Assembly (NCBI GenBank): GCA_963579025.1
Contig: CAUZFZ010000118.1
Coordinates: 1-33,387, forward strand
Direction: 5' to 3'
Length of the DNA stretch: 33,387 bases
From: CAUZFZ01 sp963579025
Lineage (GTDB): Bacteria; Planctomycetota; Planctomycetia; Planctomycetales; Planctomycetaceae
Part shown: positions 7,061-16,300 of the stretch, piece by piece
How the letters are laid out: the number at the start of each line of letters is the position of its first letter
Position numbering within the stretch: the first letter of the stretch is position 1
Notes under the pieces: model-generated
Seen by the model: the letters and a program-made list of their open reading frames with translations, nothing else
The model's database searches: none
Told to the model about the DNA's origin: nothing
Position numbers and translations under genes: made by a program

Positions 7061-10000
7061 TGGATCACGGCCCGCGAATGCGGCCTGCACGGCCGCTTGC
7101 TGTGATGACCCCGGTTGCTGCTGAGTGCCCTCATACGCCCGTCGCGCGCGACGAATTACGTCCGACTCCAGTTCTCCGCCATCGAGACAGTTTGGTTCAC
7201 TGCGAAGCTGTTGGATGACGACAGCCATTGCTTCCGGAAAAAGTGGCAATGGCGCCTCGTGGGCGGTTCGGAACAGCGTGACGAATTCCTGCAGTGCGGC
7301 CCGGGCCGCTGGCAGCGTGGGCGGATTGATGGCGATGTCGTGACCACCGCCCTTGTTATCGCTTCGTCCGACCAGCACAGCAGAGTTTCCACATTTCCGT
7401 TGCCGAGCCACAGTCGCCAGCACGGTGTCCAGCCACAGTCTGGGAGCACGTTTGGCACTGATCTTTGAGAACGTCACGCGGCGTATGGTCTGTGCTGACC
7501 AGCCATCGATGTCTCCGACGATGCGCACGTCGCAGATTTCAAAGTCGATGCCCAGTCTTCCGCCGGTCGATGTGATCTCCGTTGCGTGCGCGTGCCGGAG
7601 CACCGCGTCGGCCTGGCGGTTCAAGTCGTCGAGTGCACGTCTTCCCAGGGCTCCGGCCGGCAGCTTTCCGGATCGCAGAAGCCAGCTCGATAACTCCTCG
7701 GTCGATTCACCGGACAGGCGACCGTTCAGCCAGCGATCGCCGATCTCCCAGCGTTCCAGAGCGTCAAGCACGAACGGTTCACGATCGGCTGCCGCAGAGT
7801 CCTGTTCGTGCAGGGAAACTCCCAGCCGTTCCAGGAACAGTGTCCATGGCCGCTCCAGCAGTCGACGCAGATCATGCACCCGGATCTCCTCGATCGGGTC
7901 TGCATGGCGTTGAAGCAATGTGGCGAAGGCGGGGACACCCGCGGCGTCTCCATTCAATCGCTCAGCGGCAGCGAGTGAGTTGCGATCGAATCCGAACAGC
8001 CGCGAGTCGGCGGCGTCAAAATACCGCGGACTGAATCGCTGCAACGGATGCCGGATAAAGACGACGTCTCGGGCACTGGCGCCGGATTCCGTTGACTCGA
8101 CATCGGTGCGTTCAATCGCATCGAGCAGTTCTTCGACGACAGATGCGGCCGGTCGCTGCTTCTGATCCCGCTCGCTCTGACCCTGAAACGTGATGATGAT
8201 CTGCGATCGCGCAGCCAGCAGAGCTTCCAGAAACAGATGCCGATCCTCATCCCGCGGAGTCCGGTCGCCGTGTTGCGGACGCTCGGCTGTCAGGTCAAAA
8301 CGCAAGGCACGATCGGACCGCGGAAAGACGCCGTCGCTCATTCCGATGAGCCCGATGACTCGAAACGGCAGCCCCCGCAGATCGTCGTATCCGCAAAACG
8401 TCACGCCTCCGACTCGCACACCTGCGCCACCTGACGTTGAATCCACCTGCCGCGACAGCTCGCGCGCGACGACGGACAACGGAAGCGGCTGAGTGAATTC
8501 GCTGGCCTCGGCCAATTGCAGAAGGTCGTCGAGTGCATCGAACAGACGTTGCAGTCCAACCTCGTCGTTGGACTCGTCCAGAAACAGCCGGGCAAACCCA
8601 GTCAGCGGTTCGCGCCAGTTGGCCAGGGGACGCGGATCACTCATTCGATCCCGCCAGTTTCGCAGCCGCGAAAGGAACGCCCACAAGCGTCCAAGTAGAA
8701 CACCATCCAGCCCCTCGGCCCGGTCGAGAGTCAACACGTCACCAACAAGACGCTCCTGTCCTGGCGGCATGGCATAACCAAGCAGCAGTCGATCCAGCCC
8801 GGTTTGCCACGTGTTCTGATCAGACCCGGGAAGGTCTTCGGCCTGACGGTGATCCGCATCCAATCCCCAGCGAACGCCGGCGTCCGCGATCCACTCGCCG
8901 ACCTTTGCCACGTCGTCGCGGCTGAGTCCAGTGGCCGACCCGATGGGCTCAACACTCAGCAGATCGAGGACGCTGCTCGACTCAAATCGTCCGTCCAGCA
9001 AGTCGAGCAGCTGGAAGAATGCATCGACAATCGGGCGAGTCCGTTTCAGTGACTTTCCGGCCAGATGGAACGGAATATGCCCTGGATGCCCAGCCTCGGT
9101 GACGCCGAACACGGCACGAATCAGCGGAGCGTACGTCGGCATGTCGGGACAGAAGACTGCGATGTCTTCCGGAGTCAGATTCGGGTCCGCTTCCAGAGCA
9201 TCTCGAATCTGGTCTCGCAGGACTTCGATTTCGCGCGTTGCGGTGTGACAACTGTGAATGCGAACGCTGGTGTCAATCGGCAACTGACGACGCTGCGGTT
9301 CGCTCGCCAAAGCGATGTCCGACTGCAGTTCGATCAGTAATGTGTCTCGGGGAAACCCGTTCTCACTCTCAGCTTCGCTCTCGTTCCCACGCTCTGCGTG
9401 GGGACGCGTCTGAGGACGCTCTGCGTCCCATGATGCAGCCGTTTCGTATCCCTTCTGAGAGCCAGCAATACGGGGAACGGGACGCTCCGTTTCTCGGGAC
9501 GCAGAGCGTCCTTCTGGTGTGTTCCCACGCAGAGCGTGGGAACAAGTGGCGTCACCTACTTCGTGAAACTGCCAGGGTTCTGCATCGCAATCCACCATCA
9601 GCATTTGTTGCTGACGCGACAGATTTCCCATCGATGCCAGCAGCGGGTGCATCAGGTCGAGGTGGTTCTCGCGGCAAAACTCACTCAGCGACTGCTGGCT
9701 GTCACGAAGTTGCCGCAGCATCTGGCGTCGGCCGCGCATGTCGCCCCAGAATTCGCTGGCCGGTGTCAGCGAATAGACCGCGACTGCCGAGTGCCGGCCG
9801 ATCGCTTCCAGAAACGCCAGGTGAACTGGAGCGATGCCCCCGCTGAGCCATACGGAAACGCGTTCGGGCAGTCGGCGTGATTCCACCTGACCGTCGTCGA
9901 GCCGTTGGCGAAGGTCATCGACCATCGCGCGCACACAGCGAAACCCGCGACGCTCTTTGACACGCAACCACAGCGTTCGCTGCCATGCCGCATGAGCCGG

Positions 10001-10489
10001 GACTTCGACGTCGCCGTGAGGCCACAGTCGCCCGTCGTCCCACGCTTCAATCAACTCCGGCCGATACAGCAGATACCGGTCAAACAGGCTCGCAACACAT
10101 CGTGACAGGTCGATCAGTTGCCTGGGGTCCGAGTCACCCGCCGACGCCAGGTAGCCGCGTACTGCGCCGAAGTCGGAGTCACGGCACAACGCGGGCAACA
10201 GAGCCGCGATCTCCCAGATCAGCGCATCAGGCTCACGATTCGGCGCAAGTTTCGGGCCGAGCAATTGGCTGAGCGATTCGCCAATCCACCGACCCGGCGC
10301 CTGAAACTGAAACTGAGCCCAGCACCCGAACTCGGCCGCCAGCCGCTGGTTGAACCAGATCTCCCAGCCGCGGCCGGGCACGACGATCCGCTCCATGGCC
10401 AGCGGCAATGATTGCGGCTGCGCGACGGTTGCCAGAAAGCGTTCCCACAACGGTTCGAAGCGAGTCGACTCGTAGACGTCGATAGGCAT
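6923..10489 (-). CDS. recC: Exodeoxyribonuclease V subunit gamma (RecC)
   Basis: A 1188-aa RecC-type protein; E. coli RecC is 1122 aa. RecC is the Chi-scanning, helicase-like but ATPase-dead subunit of RecBCD. Family features: MPIDVYESTRFEPLWERF at the N-terminus, VVPGRGWEIWFNQRLA, AVYSLTPASEFWGD, EVLRDQI in the helicase-like core, VGGVTFCGYDDLRGLPFRV followed by IGMSDGVFPR, and IRVHDLRRLLERPWTLFL before the nuclease-like C-terminal domain. Residues ~316-375 are not RecC-like: they are encoded by an inserted palindromic element and explain the excess length. The C-terminal ~45 residues lie inside a duplicated DNA segment. No recB or recD is adjacent, although they usually cluster with recC. 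Start is the ATG at 10489. Confidence 0.93.
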   Translation of the reverse strand: MPIDVYESTRFEPLWERFLATVAQPQSLPLAMERIVVPGRGWEIWFNQRLAAEFGCWAQFQFQAPGRWIGESLSQLLGPKLAPNREPDALIWEIAALLPALCRDSDFGAVRGYLASAGDSDPRQLIDLSRCVASLFDRYLLYRPELIEAWDDGRLWPHGDVEVPAHAAWQRTLWLRVKERRGFRCVRAMVDDLRQRLDDGQVESRRLPERVSVWLSGGIAPVHLAFLEAIGRHSAVAVYSLTPASEFWGDMRGRRQMLRQLRDSQQSLSEFCRENHLDLMHPLLASMGNLSRQQQMLMVDCDAEPWQFHEVGDATCSHALRGNTPEGRSASRETERPVPRIAGSQKGYETAASWDAERPQTRPHAERGNESEAESENGFPRDTLLIELQSDIALASEPQRRQLPIDTSVRIHSCHTATREIEVLRDQIRDALEADPNLTPEDIAVFCPDMPTYAPLIRAVFGVTEAGHPGHIPFHLAGKSLKRTRPIVDAFFQLLDLLDGRFESSSVLDLLSVEPIGSATGLSRDDVAKVGEWIADAGVRWGLDADHRQAEDLPGSDQNTWQTGLDRLLLGYAMPPGQERLVGDVLTLDRAEGLDGVLLGRLWAFLSRLRNWRDRMSDPRPLANWREPLTGFARLFLDESNDEVGLQRLFDALDDLLQLAEASEFTQPLPLSVVARELSRQVDSTSGGAGVRVGGVTFCGYDDLRGLPFRVIGLIGMSDGVFPRSDRALRFDLTAERPQHGDRTPRDEDRHLFLEALLAARSQIIITFQGQSERDQKQRPAASVVEELLDAIERTDVESTESGASARDVVFIRHPLQRFSPRYFDAADSRLFGFDRNSLAAAERLNGDAAGVPAFATLLQRHADPIEEIRVHDLRRLLERPWTLFLERLGVSLHEQDSAAADREPFVLDALERWEIGDRWLNGRLSGESTEELSSWLLRSGKLPAGALGRRALDDLNRQADAVLRHAHATEITSTGGRLGIDFEICDVRIVGDIDGWSAQTIRRVTFSKISAKRAPRLWLDTVLATVARQRKCGNSAVLVGRSDNKGGGHDIAINPPTLPAARAALQEFVTLFRTAHEAPLPLFPEAMAVVIQQLRSEPNCLDGGELESDVIRRARRAYEGTQQQPGSSQQAAVQAAFAGRDPFGLTCSDVPSLARQSGNAGSQNLFANLARRICPDIVNSSWEKPEA
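9383..9544. mobile_element. Palindromic MITE/REP-like element inserted in frame within recC
   Basis: Left arm 9383-9430 and right arm 9494-9544 are inverted copies of a two-part motif: GTTCCCACGCTCTGCGTGGG, then GGACGCTCTGCGTCCC after a short variable spacer, with ~63 bp between the arms. Each sub-motif is itself palindromic. The recC frame stays open across it, adding ~55-65 Arg/Glu/Ser-rich residues (HALRGN...HAERGNESEAESENG). The exact edges are uncertain; related sequence may extend to ~9360. Confidence 0.85.
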
Positions 10490-10507
10490 CGAACGATTCC
10501 GTGGAGA

Positions 10508-10717
10508 TTACGAGCCGGCGGTCTCGGCAGCCTCAAACCCGGCGTCACGGTGTGCGCCGTCGCAGAACGGGCGATTCTTCGAGGCACCACAACGGCACAG
10601 GGCGATGGTCTCTTTGCCACCGGTGTCAAAAGCTTTGCCCTCGTGGTCTTCAACCGTGACCGGCCCGGTTACCAGCAGTGGTCCGTTCTCGCGACATTTG
10701 ATCGATACGTCAGACAT
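10508..10717 (-). CDS. CDGSH-type iron-sulfur protein
   Basis: A 69-aa protein with one CDGSH zinc-finger-like [2Fe-2S] site, CRCGASKNRPFCDGAH. Predicted cluster ligands are Cys41, Cys43, Cys52 and His56, in the family spacing C-x-C-x8-C-x3-H. The short N-terminal part (KCRENGPLLVTGPV) matches single-domain bacterial CDGSH proteins, thought to act in electron transfer or iron-sulfur/redox handling. No signal or membrane segment, so cytoplasmic. It lies 18 bp upstream of recC on the same strand and could be co-transcribed with it; the functional link is unclear. Confidence 0.93.
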   Translation of the reverse strand: MSDVSIKCRENGPLLVTGPVTVEDHEGKAFDTGGKETIALCRCGASKNRPFCDGAHRDAGFEAAETAGS

Positions 10718-10811
10718 TCGTGTACGTCCTGTAAGTTGAGTGACAGGTCATCCAAGCCTGCAGGTCGGTATAGGAAGTCGAACCGTGCCCTTCAATGCTG
10801 TCCGCGCAATG

Positions 10812-11573
10812 TCAGGTCGAAAGCGAGACACGCCGCCGCGTGATGCGGTCCAGCCCCAGCCGGAAGATGATCCACACGGCCCAGACCGATTCCTGCCAGT
10901 TGATCTTTGACGTTCCGAAGCGACGGTCCTCAAACGTGATCGGAGTCTCCTCAAATCTGCAGCCGCTCCGGCGGCACATGTAGAGGATCTCCTCCTGGAA
11001 CGAATACCCGCGCGAGCGCACCTGGTCGAAGTCGAGTCCCGCCAGAGTTGAGACACGAAAGCAGCGAAACGCTCCGCTGTTGTCTTTTGTTCGCAATCCC
11101 AGCAGCAGGCGGGCGTAAAGATTGATCGCGCGGCTCATGAAGTGCCGCTTCAGACTCCAGCCAACGACTCCGCCGCCGGGGACATATCGCGATCCGATGC
11201 CGACATCAGCCGATTCCATGCACTGCCGTAACGCGGCGATGTGGCGCGGGTGGTGGCTGAAGTCCGCGTCCATGTTGAGCAGGAAGTCGTAGCCATGTTC
11301 GACGGCGTAGCGAAACCCAGCGACCGTAGCGGAGCCCAGCCCGAGCTTACCCTCGCGGTGCAGCACGTGAATCCGGGGGTCTTGAGCTGCCAGCGAGTCA
11401 GCCAGTGCGCCGGTCCCGTCCGGAGAGTTGTCGTCGATCACGAGGACGTGTGCATCGGAAGCCTCGCCATGAATCTCCAAGATCAGCTGCGGCAGGTTTT
11501 CGAGTTCGTTGTACGTACACAGCGTGATCAGCAGTCTGCTGTCAGGGGCTGATTCTGGTTCGGAGTTCGTCAT
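10812..11573 (-). CDS. Dolichol/polyprenol-phosphate mannosyltransferase-like GT2
   Basis: A 253-aa GT-A-fold family 2 glycosyltransferase of the DPM1 type, which transfers a sugar from a nucleotide donor to a polyprenyl phosphate on the cytoplasmic face. Motifs: LCTYNELENLP at the N-terminus, DDNSPDGT at 47-54 (nucleotide binding), MDADFSHHP at ~101-109 (DxD-like metal/donor site), GSRYVPGGGV, and RGYSFQEEILYMCRR with ETPITFEDR..G.SK near the end. There is no C-terminal membrane pair, as in the short soluble DPM1 class. Mannose as the donor sugar is assumed from the family. It is divergent from the DUF1501 gene at 11688, with a shared 114-bp promoter gap. Confidence 0.92.
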   Translation of the reverse strand: MTNSEPESAPDSRLLITLCTYNELENLPQLILEIHGEASDAHVLVIDDNSPDGTGALADSLAAQDPRIHVLHREGKLGLGSATVAGFRYAVEHGYDFLLNMDADFSHHPRHIAALRQCMESADVGIGSRYVPGGGVVGWSLKRHFMSRAINLYARLLLGLRTKDNSGAFRCFRVSTLAGLDFDQVRSRGYSFQEEILYMCRRSGCRFEETPITFEDRRFGTSKINWQESVWAVWIIFRLGLDRITRRRVSLST

Positions 11574-11687
11574 GATGGGTTACCAGGCAGGAGTATAACC
11601 GGGCACGCCATCATTCGCCGATTGACGAAACTCAGACTCACAGTCAATGATAATGTGACGATGACCGTCCGACTGGAGTTCTGAAGC

Positions 11688-13058
11688 ATGCTGAACCTGT
11701 TGCTGAACCGCCGCATGGCCCTGAAGTCCAGTGTCGCCGCGGCTGGTTTGACTCTGCCTGAGATGCTGCAGTTGCAGTCACAGGCTCGCTCAGAAGCACG
11801 GACATCGCACGGCGCGAAGTCCTGTATCGTCATCTATTGCTGGGGCGGAATCAGTCATCATGAGTCGTGGGATCCAAAACCGGATGCCCCCGTCGAAATC
11901 CGCGGAGAATTCCACCCGATCAGCACGGCGACGCCGGGGATTCAGGTTTCAGAGCACATTCCGCTACTGGCCCGGCAGACGGAAAAACTGGCGATCATCC
12001 GGTCGATTTTTCACACCGACTCGGCTCATGGTCGCGGCATGTACTGGAACATGACCGGCCACAAACCACCGGTCAAACGCCCCGGCAACATCCCGCCGGT
12101 GCTACAGGACTGGCCGTCACTCGCAGCGATGGTGTCCAGCTTTCGTTCATCGCCCCAGGGCGTCCCGCGAGCTGTCCGCGTTCCGTATCCGATGGTCGAC
12201 AATAGCACGCTGCAGGCTGGCGAATACGGTGGCTGGCTCGGCCCGCAGTTCGACCCCATCGTCATGCGAACTCCGGCCGGACAGGAATATGGCGGCGTCT
12301 CGCGTTCGCTCGGATCACAGGTTCTGGATCTGAAAGCTGATGTGGATGACAAGCGGCTGGGGCAACGGCGGTCGTTGATGAAGTCGCTGGAACGACCGCT
12401 CGGGCAGCAGTCGGACTTCGCCGGATATCTGCATTTCCGCGAACTGGCCAGCGACATGCTGCTGAGCTCAGCCGTGAAACGGGCCTACGACCTGGATCGC
12501 GAGGACCCGGCGATTCGTGAGCGTTACGGGGACCACATCGGCGGACAGAGCATGCTGCTGGCTCGTCGTCTGACCGAGGCGGGTGTCCCGATCGTGCAGG
12601 TGTGCGCGGCTGCCGGTGATCTAAACGGCGGCAGCGGAGATATGTGGGACACGCACAGCAAGAATTTCGACCGACTGAAAAATCGACTGCTGCCGGTCTA
12701 TGACCGTGGGGCTGCGGCCCTGCTGACCGATCTCGAAGAACGCGGGACACTGGATGACACACTGGTCGTATTCCTGACCGACTTCGGCCGGACACCAAGA
12801 GTGAACGGCAGCGCCGGCCGGGATCATTACCCGCACGCTTATTCGGTCGTACTGGCCGGCGGTGGGATTCGGGGCGGTCAGGTTTACGGCAGCACGGACA
12901 GCAATGGCGCCCACCCCTTGACTCGCCCGTGTGGCCCGGGCGACCTGCACGCGACGATTTTTCAGGCGCTCGGCATCTCACCCCGAGCCGAATTGCACGA
13001 CTTCCTCGGCCGCCCGTTTGCCGTGAGCGAAGGTGACGTCCTGCCGCTGCTGTCCTGA
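11688..13058 (+). CDS. DUF1501 domain protein (second copy)
   Basis: A 456-aa DUF1501 protein, only distantly similar to the one at 3617-4996 and of a different subgroup. The N-terminus NRRMALKSSVAAAG resembles a Tat-type signal, suggesting export. Motifs: IVIYCWGGISHHESWDPKPDAPVEI, HIPLLARQTEKLAIIRS, THDSAHGRG-like HTDSAHGRGMYWNMTG, and FLTDFGRTPRVNGSAGRDHYPHA near the C-terminus. Such proteins adopt a phosphatase/sulfatase-like fold; their role in planctomycetes is not established. No DUF1549/DUF1553 partner is adjacent. It ends 285 bp before the kinase gene on the same strand. Confidence 0.92.
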   Translation: MLNLLLNRRMALKSSVAAAGLTLPEMLQLQSQARSEARTSHGAKSCIVIYCWGGISHHESWDPKPDAPVEIRGEFHPISTATPGIQVSEHIPLLARQTEKLAIIRSIFHTDSAHGRGMYWNMTGHKPPVKRPGNIPPVLQDWPSLAAMVSSFRSSPQGVPRAVRVPYPMVDNSTLQAGEYGGWLGPQFDPIVMRTPAGQEYGGVSRSLGSQVLDLKADVDDKRLGQRRSLMKSLERPLGQQSDFAGYLHFRELASDMLLSSAVKRAYDLDREDPAIRERYGDHIGGQSMLLARRLTEAGVPIVQVCAAAGDLNGGSGDMWDTHSKNFDRLKNRLLPVYDRGAAALLTDLEERGTLDDTLVVFLTDFGRTPRVNGSAGRDHYPHAYSVVLAGGGIRGGQVYGSTDSNGAHPLTRPCGPGDLHATIFQALGISPRAELHDFLGRPFAVSEGDVLPLLS

Positions 13059-13340
13059 GCCGCACCGGACGCTGATCGCAGACGGCGACGCTGCTTCCGT
13101 GCCACGGCCTTCTTGTTTAGCAGGTCCTTTGAACTCGATTTCGACCAACGTGTTGTCGCAGAATCGCGCGACGGCAGAGTTGATTGATGATTGTCGATTG
13201 ATGAGTGTTGATTTTTTAAGTGAAGACTATCTTTGGGGGACTTGCCGTTGGGTCAGCGCCAGTTGGCACGTGACGTTCTACGCTGTCGCACATCCGGGGA
13301 GGTTGCCCCGTCTTCTGCCAATTCAGTCATTTCGAGGTGT
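13059..13340. other. Intergenic spacer before kinase gene
   Basis: No gene seen. 13178-13218 carries short TTGATTGATGATT/GATTGATGAGTGTTGATT-type repeats ending in a T-run, which may act as a weak terminator or be dispersed repeat material. An upstream in-frame ATG for the kinase at 13233 has no RBS and was not chosen. Confidence 0.45.
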
Positions 13341-13343
13341 GTG

Positions 13344-16300
13344 GTGAGCGAGACAGCGAACCGAAATCTTGTGTGCGGATGGCTCGCCGTACAGATGCAG
13401 TTGATCTCGCACGAAACGCTGGAAGCAGCTCTGGATCAATGGCAGGCAGACACGTCGACGCCCCTGGGTCAGATACTCGTCAGTACTGGATTCCTGACCG
13501 AAGAGAATCTGAAACAACTGGAGGCTGAGGTCGATCGGCATATATGCGGATCGGAAGCAGTACCGGAGGACCGCGAGGATGATCTTGATCTGCCGACGCT
13601 CGAACTGGACAACGACGGTCGAATTACGGAGGAGACTCTACGTCTCCTGACCAGGCATCCAGAGAGGGTCGCTCAGCACGACGGGCCTGATTCCGACCTC
13701 GACGCCGCAACAGTCGAGCTGGCTGATCAGCGGTTCGAAGAGGCAACGCTCCCGCAGCAGCCACCGTCCCCGGTGACCGACCATCTCGTCGGCGACGACA
13801 TCGATGCGGCGACCATTGTGGTTGGCGACGTCGTCGACTCGGGCGGTGGCGATTCGGACCAGACAATCCCATTTGCCACGGACGACGCGACGCTTCAGGT
13901 AGAGCCGAGTCACAGTCACCAGCAACCCGCTGGGAATCGTGCTGACACACCCTCCCCGGTCGCCGCCCAGCGATACAGGGTGGTCCGAGTCCACGCGGAG
14001 GGTGGGCTGGGCCAGGTTCTGCTGGCGGTCGACACCGAATTCAATCGTCACGTCGCCTTCAAACAGATCAAGCCGCGACACGCCCGAGAGCCGAATTCGA
14101 GAGCTCGTTTTCTGGTTGAGGCCGAAGTCACCGGGCGGCTCGAGCATCCCGGGATCGTGCCTGTCTACGGACTCGGACAATTCGCGGATGGGCGACTTTA
14201 TTACGCGATGCGTTTCATTCGCGGAGACAGCCTGCACGCCGCGATTAAAAAATACCACCAGGCTATGACGCCTGGTCCGGCATCGACTGAAGCAAACACC
14301 GTCAGGCCATCCGACGAACCTACAAACGTGGTGTCAGCGCGCGACGAGAAGAATCAGCAGGCAACGGCCCTCGACACAGACGGCGGTACAACCACAACGA
14401 AACAAGCGACGTCCAGGTCGTCCGCGGCCGGGCAGTCGTCTTCCACTCAGGTCTCACTTGCTGCCGATCTGGAGTTCCGCAGCCTGCTGCGTCGGATGAT
14501 CGATGTCTGCAACACGATCGAGTACGCGCACAGCCGCAGAGTCCTGCACCGCGACATCAAGCCCGACAACATCATGCTGGGCTCATTCGGCGAGACACTC
14601 GTCGTTGACTGGGGCCTGGCCAAAGTGGGTGATGGCGAGAGCGATACAGATGCAACTGCTGACGGTGAACTGCCACTGACTCAACTGTCCGGTAGCAATT
14701 CGGCTCCCACCATGGCCGGCAGTGTGATTGGTACGCCCGCGTTCATGAGTCCGGAACAGGCTGCGGGCAAAGTCCAGCAACTCGGGCCCGCGACGGATAT
14801 CTACAGCATCGGCGCCACGCTGTATGTGTTGCTGACAGGGCAGTCCCCGATGCATTCGGGGGACAAGTCCCAACATCTGTCTCTGACCGATTTGCTGCGG
14901 AATGTGCGAGAGGGAAAGTTTCGAGATCCGCGCGATGTGAATCCGCACGTGCCGCCGCCGCTTGATGCAATCTGTCGCAAGTCAATGGCTCTGGAGCCAG
15001 AAGATCGATACCCGTCCGCTCTGGCTCTGGCGCAGGATCTGGAGGCATGGATGGCCGACGAACCGGTCACCGCGTGGACTGAGCCGCCCTGGCTGCGAGC
15101 ACGTCGCTGGGCTCGACAGCACCAGCGACTCGTCACGGGATTTGGAGTGTCGCTGGCCGTTGGCCTGGTTGCCTTTGTGATCGTGTTCGTTCTGGTGGCA
15201 AAGTCACACAACGATGAGCGAATGGCCCGATTTGCCGCGGAGCGAGCCCATCAATCCGAGCGGCAGGCCAGACTCGCCGAAGCCGAGGCGCGGAGCAATG
15301 CAGTGCGGCGGTTTCGCGAGGCTCGCAGCGCGGTCGAGGCATCCCTCACTGGCGTCAGTGAAGCATTGAAAGACTTTCCCGAAGTCCAGGCAGTGCGCGA
15401 GCGACTGTTGCGGCAGGCGGCCGACGAGTACGCCCGGCTGGCGAACGACCGCAGTGACGATCCTGAGTTGCTAGCCGAATCTGCCCGCAGCCTGCTCCGT
15501 TTGGGTTTCGTCCGCATGACGCTCAACGAGACTCAGGCCGCCCATGATGCCGTGGCCGAGGCCGTTGAATTGCTGGAAGGATTGACGCAGCGGTCTGATG
15601 CAGCCGACGTGAACGAAGAACTGCACCTGGACCTTGCTCGCAGTCACACGCTGATGGCAACGGCGCTGCAAAGGCTTGGTGAGACCGAATCCGCGCCGCA
15701 GAGATTCACCCAGGCGATTGCAATTCTCGACCAACTGATCGCCGCGCGTTCCGATACGACGGAGGACAAGGCGGCGGAGAATCGACTCGCTCGAGCTGAC
15801 GCTCAGGTCCAGTTTGCAGAGGCCCTGCGTGAGACGGGTCAGTTGGCGGAGGCTGGAACAACGCTGGAGCTCGCGGACGAGGAGTTCACCCGGAATGAAT
15901 CGCCGGACGACGCTCGGTTTCTGCACGGGCACGCGAAAGTTCTCAATAGTCTTACCAGCGTCCTGATCGACCAGGGACGCCCGGCAGACGCTGTTGAACG
16001 GTCACAGCAGGCCTGGGATGTATGGTCCCGGCTGGTGGAACTGGATGCGGATCAACCAAAATTCCTGGAAGGTCGAGCCAACGCACGCGTGCTCGCAATT
16101 GGTGCACTGGATTCCCTGACTCAAGGGTCCGCCCGCCACGATGCGTGTATCCAGGCGATCAACGACCTGGAAGCCCTGACGTCCGCGCTTCCGGACGTGC
16201 CCCGCTATCAGTTTTCGCTGGCTTTGACCCGCACCAACCTGGCCCAAATTCTGAACCAGCGAGGTCTCAATCCAGATGCACAGGAACACGCTGCCGGATC

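Noticed and set aside
13263..13279. Sigma-54-like -24 box TTGGCACG upstream of the kinase gene
   Set aside because: The -12 position reads GTTC instead of TTGC, so the essential GC is missing.
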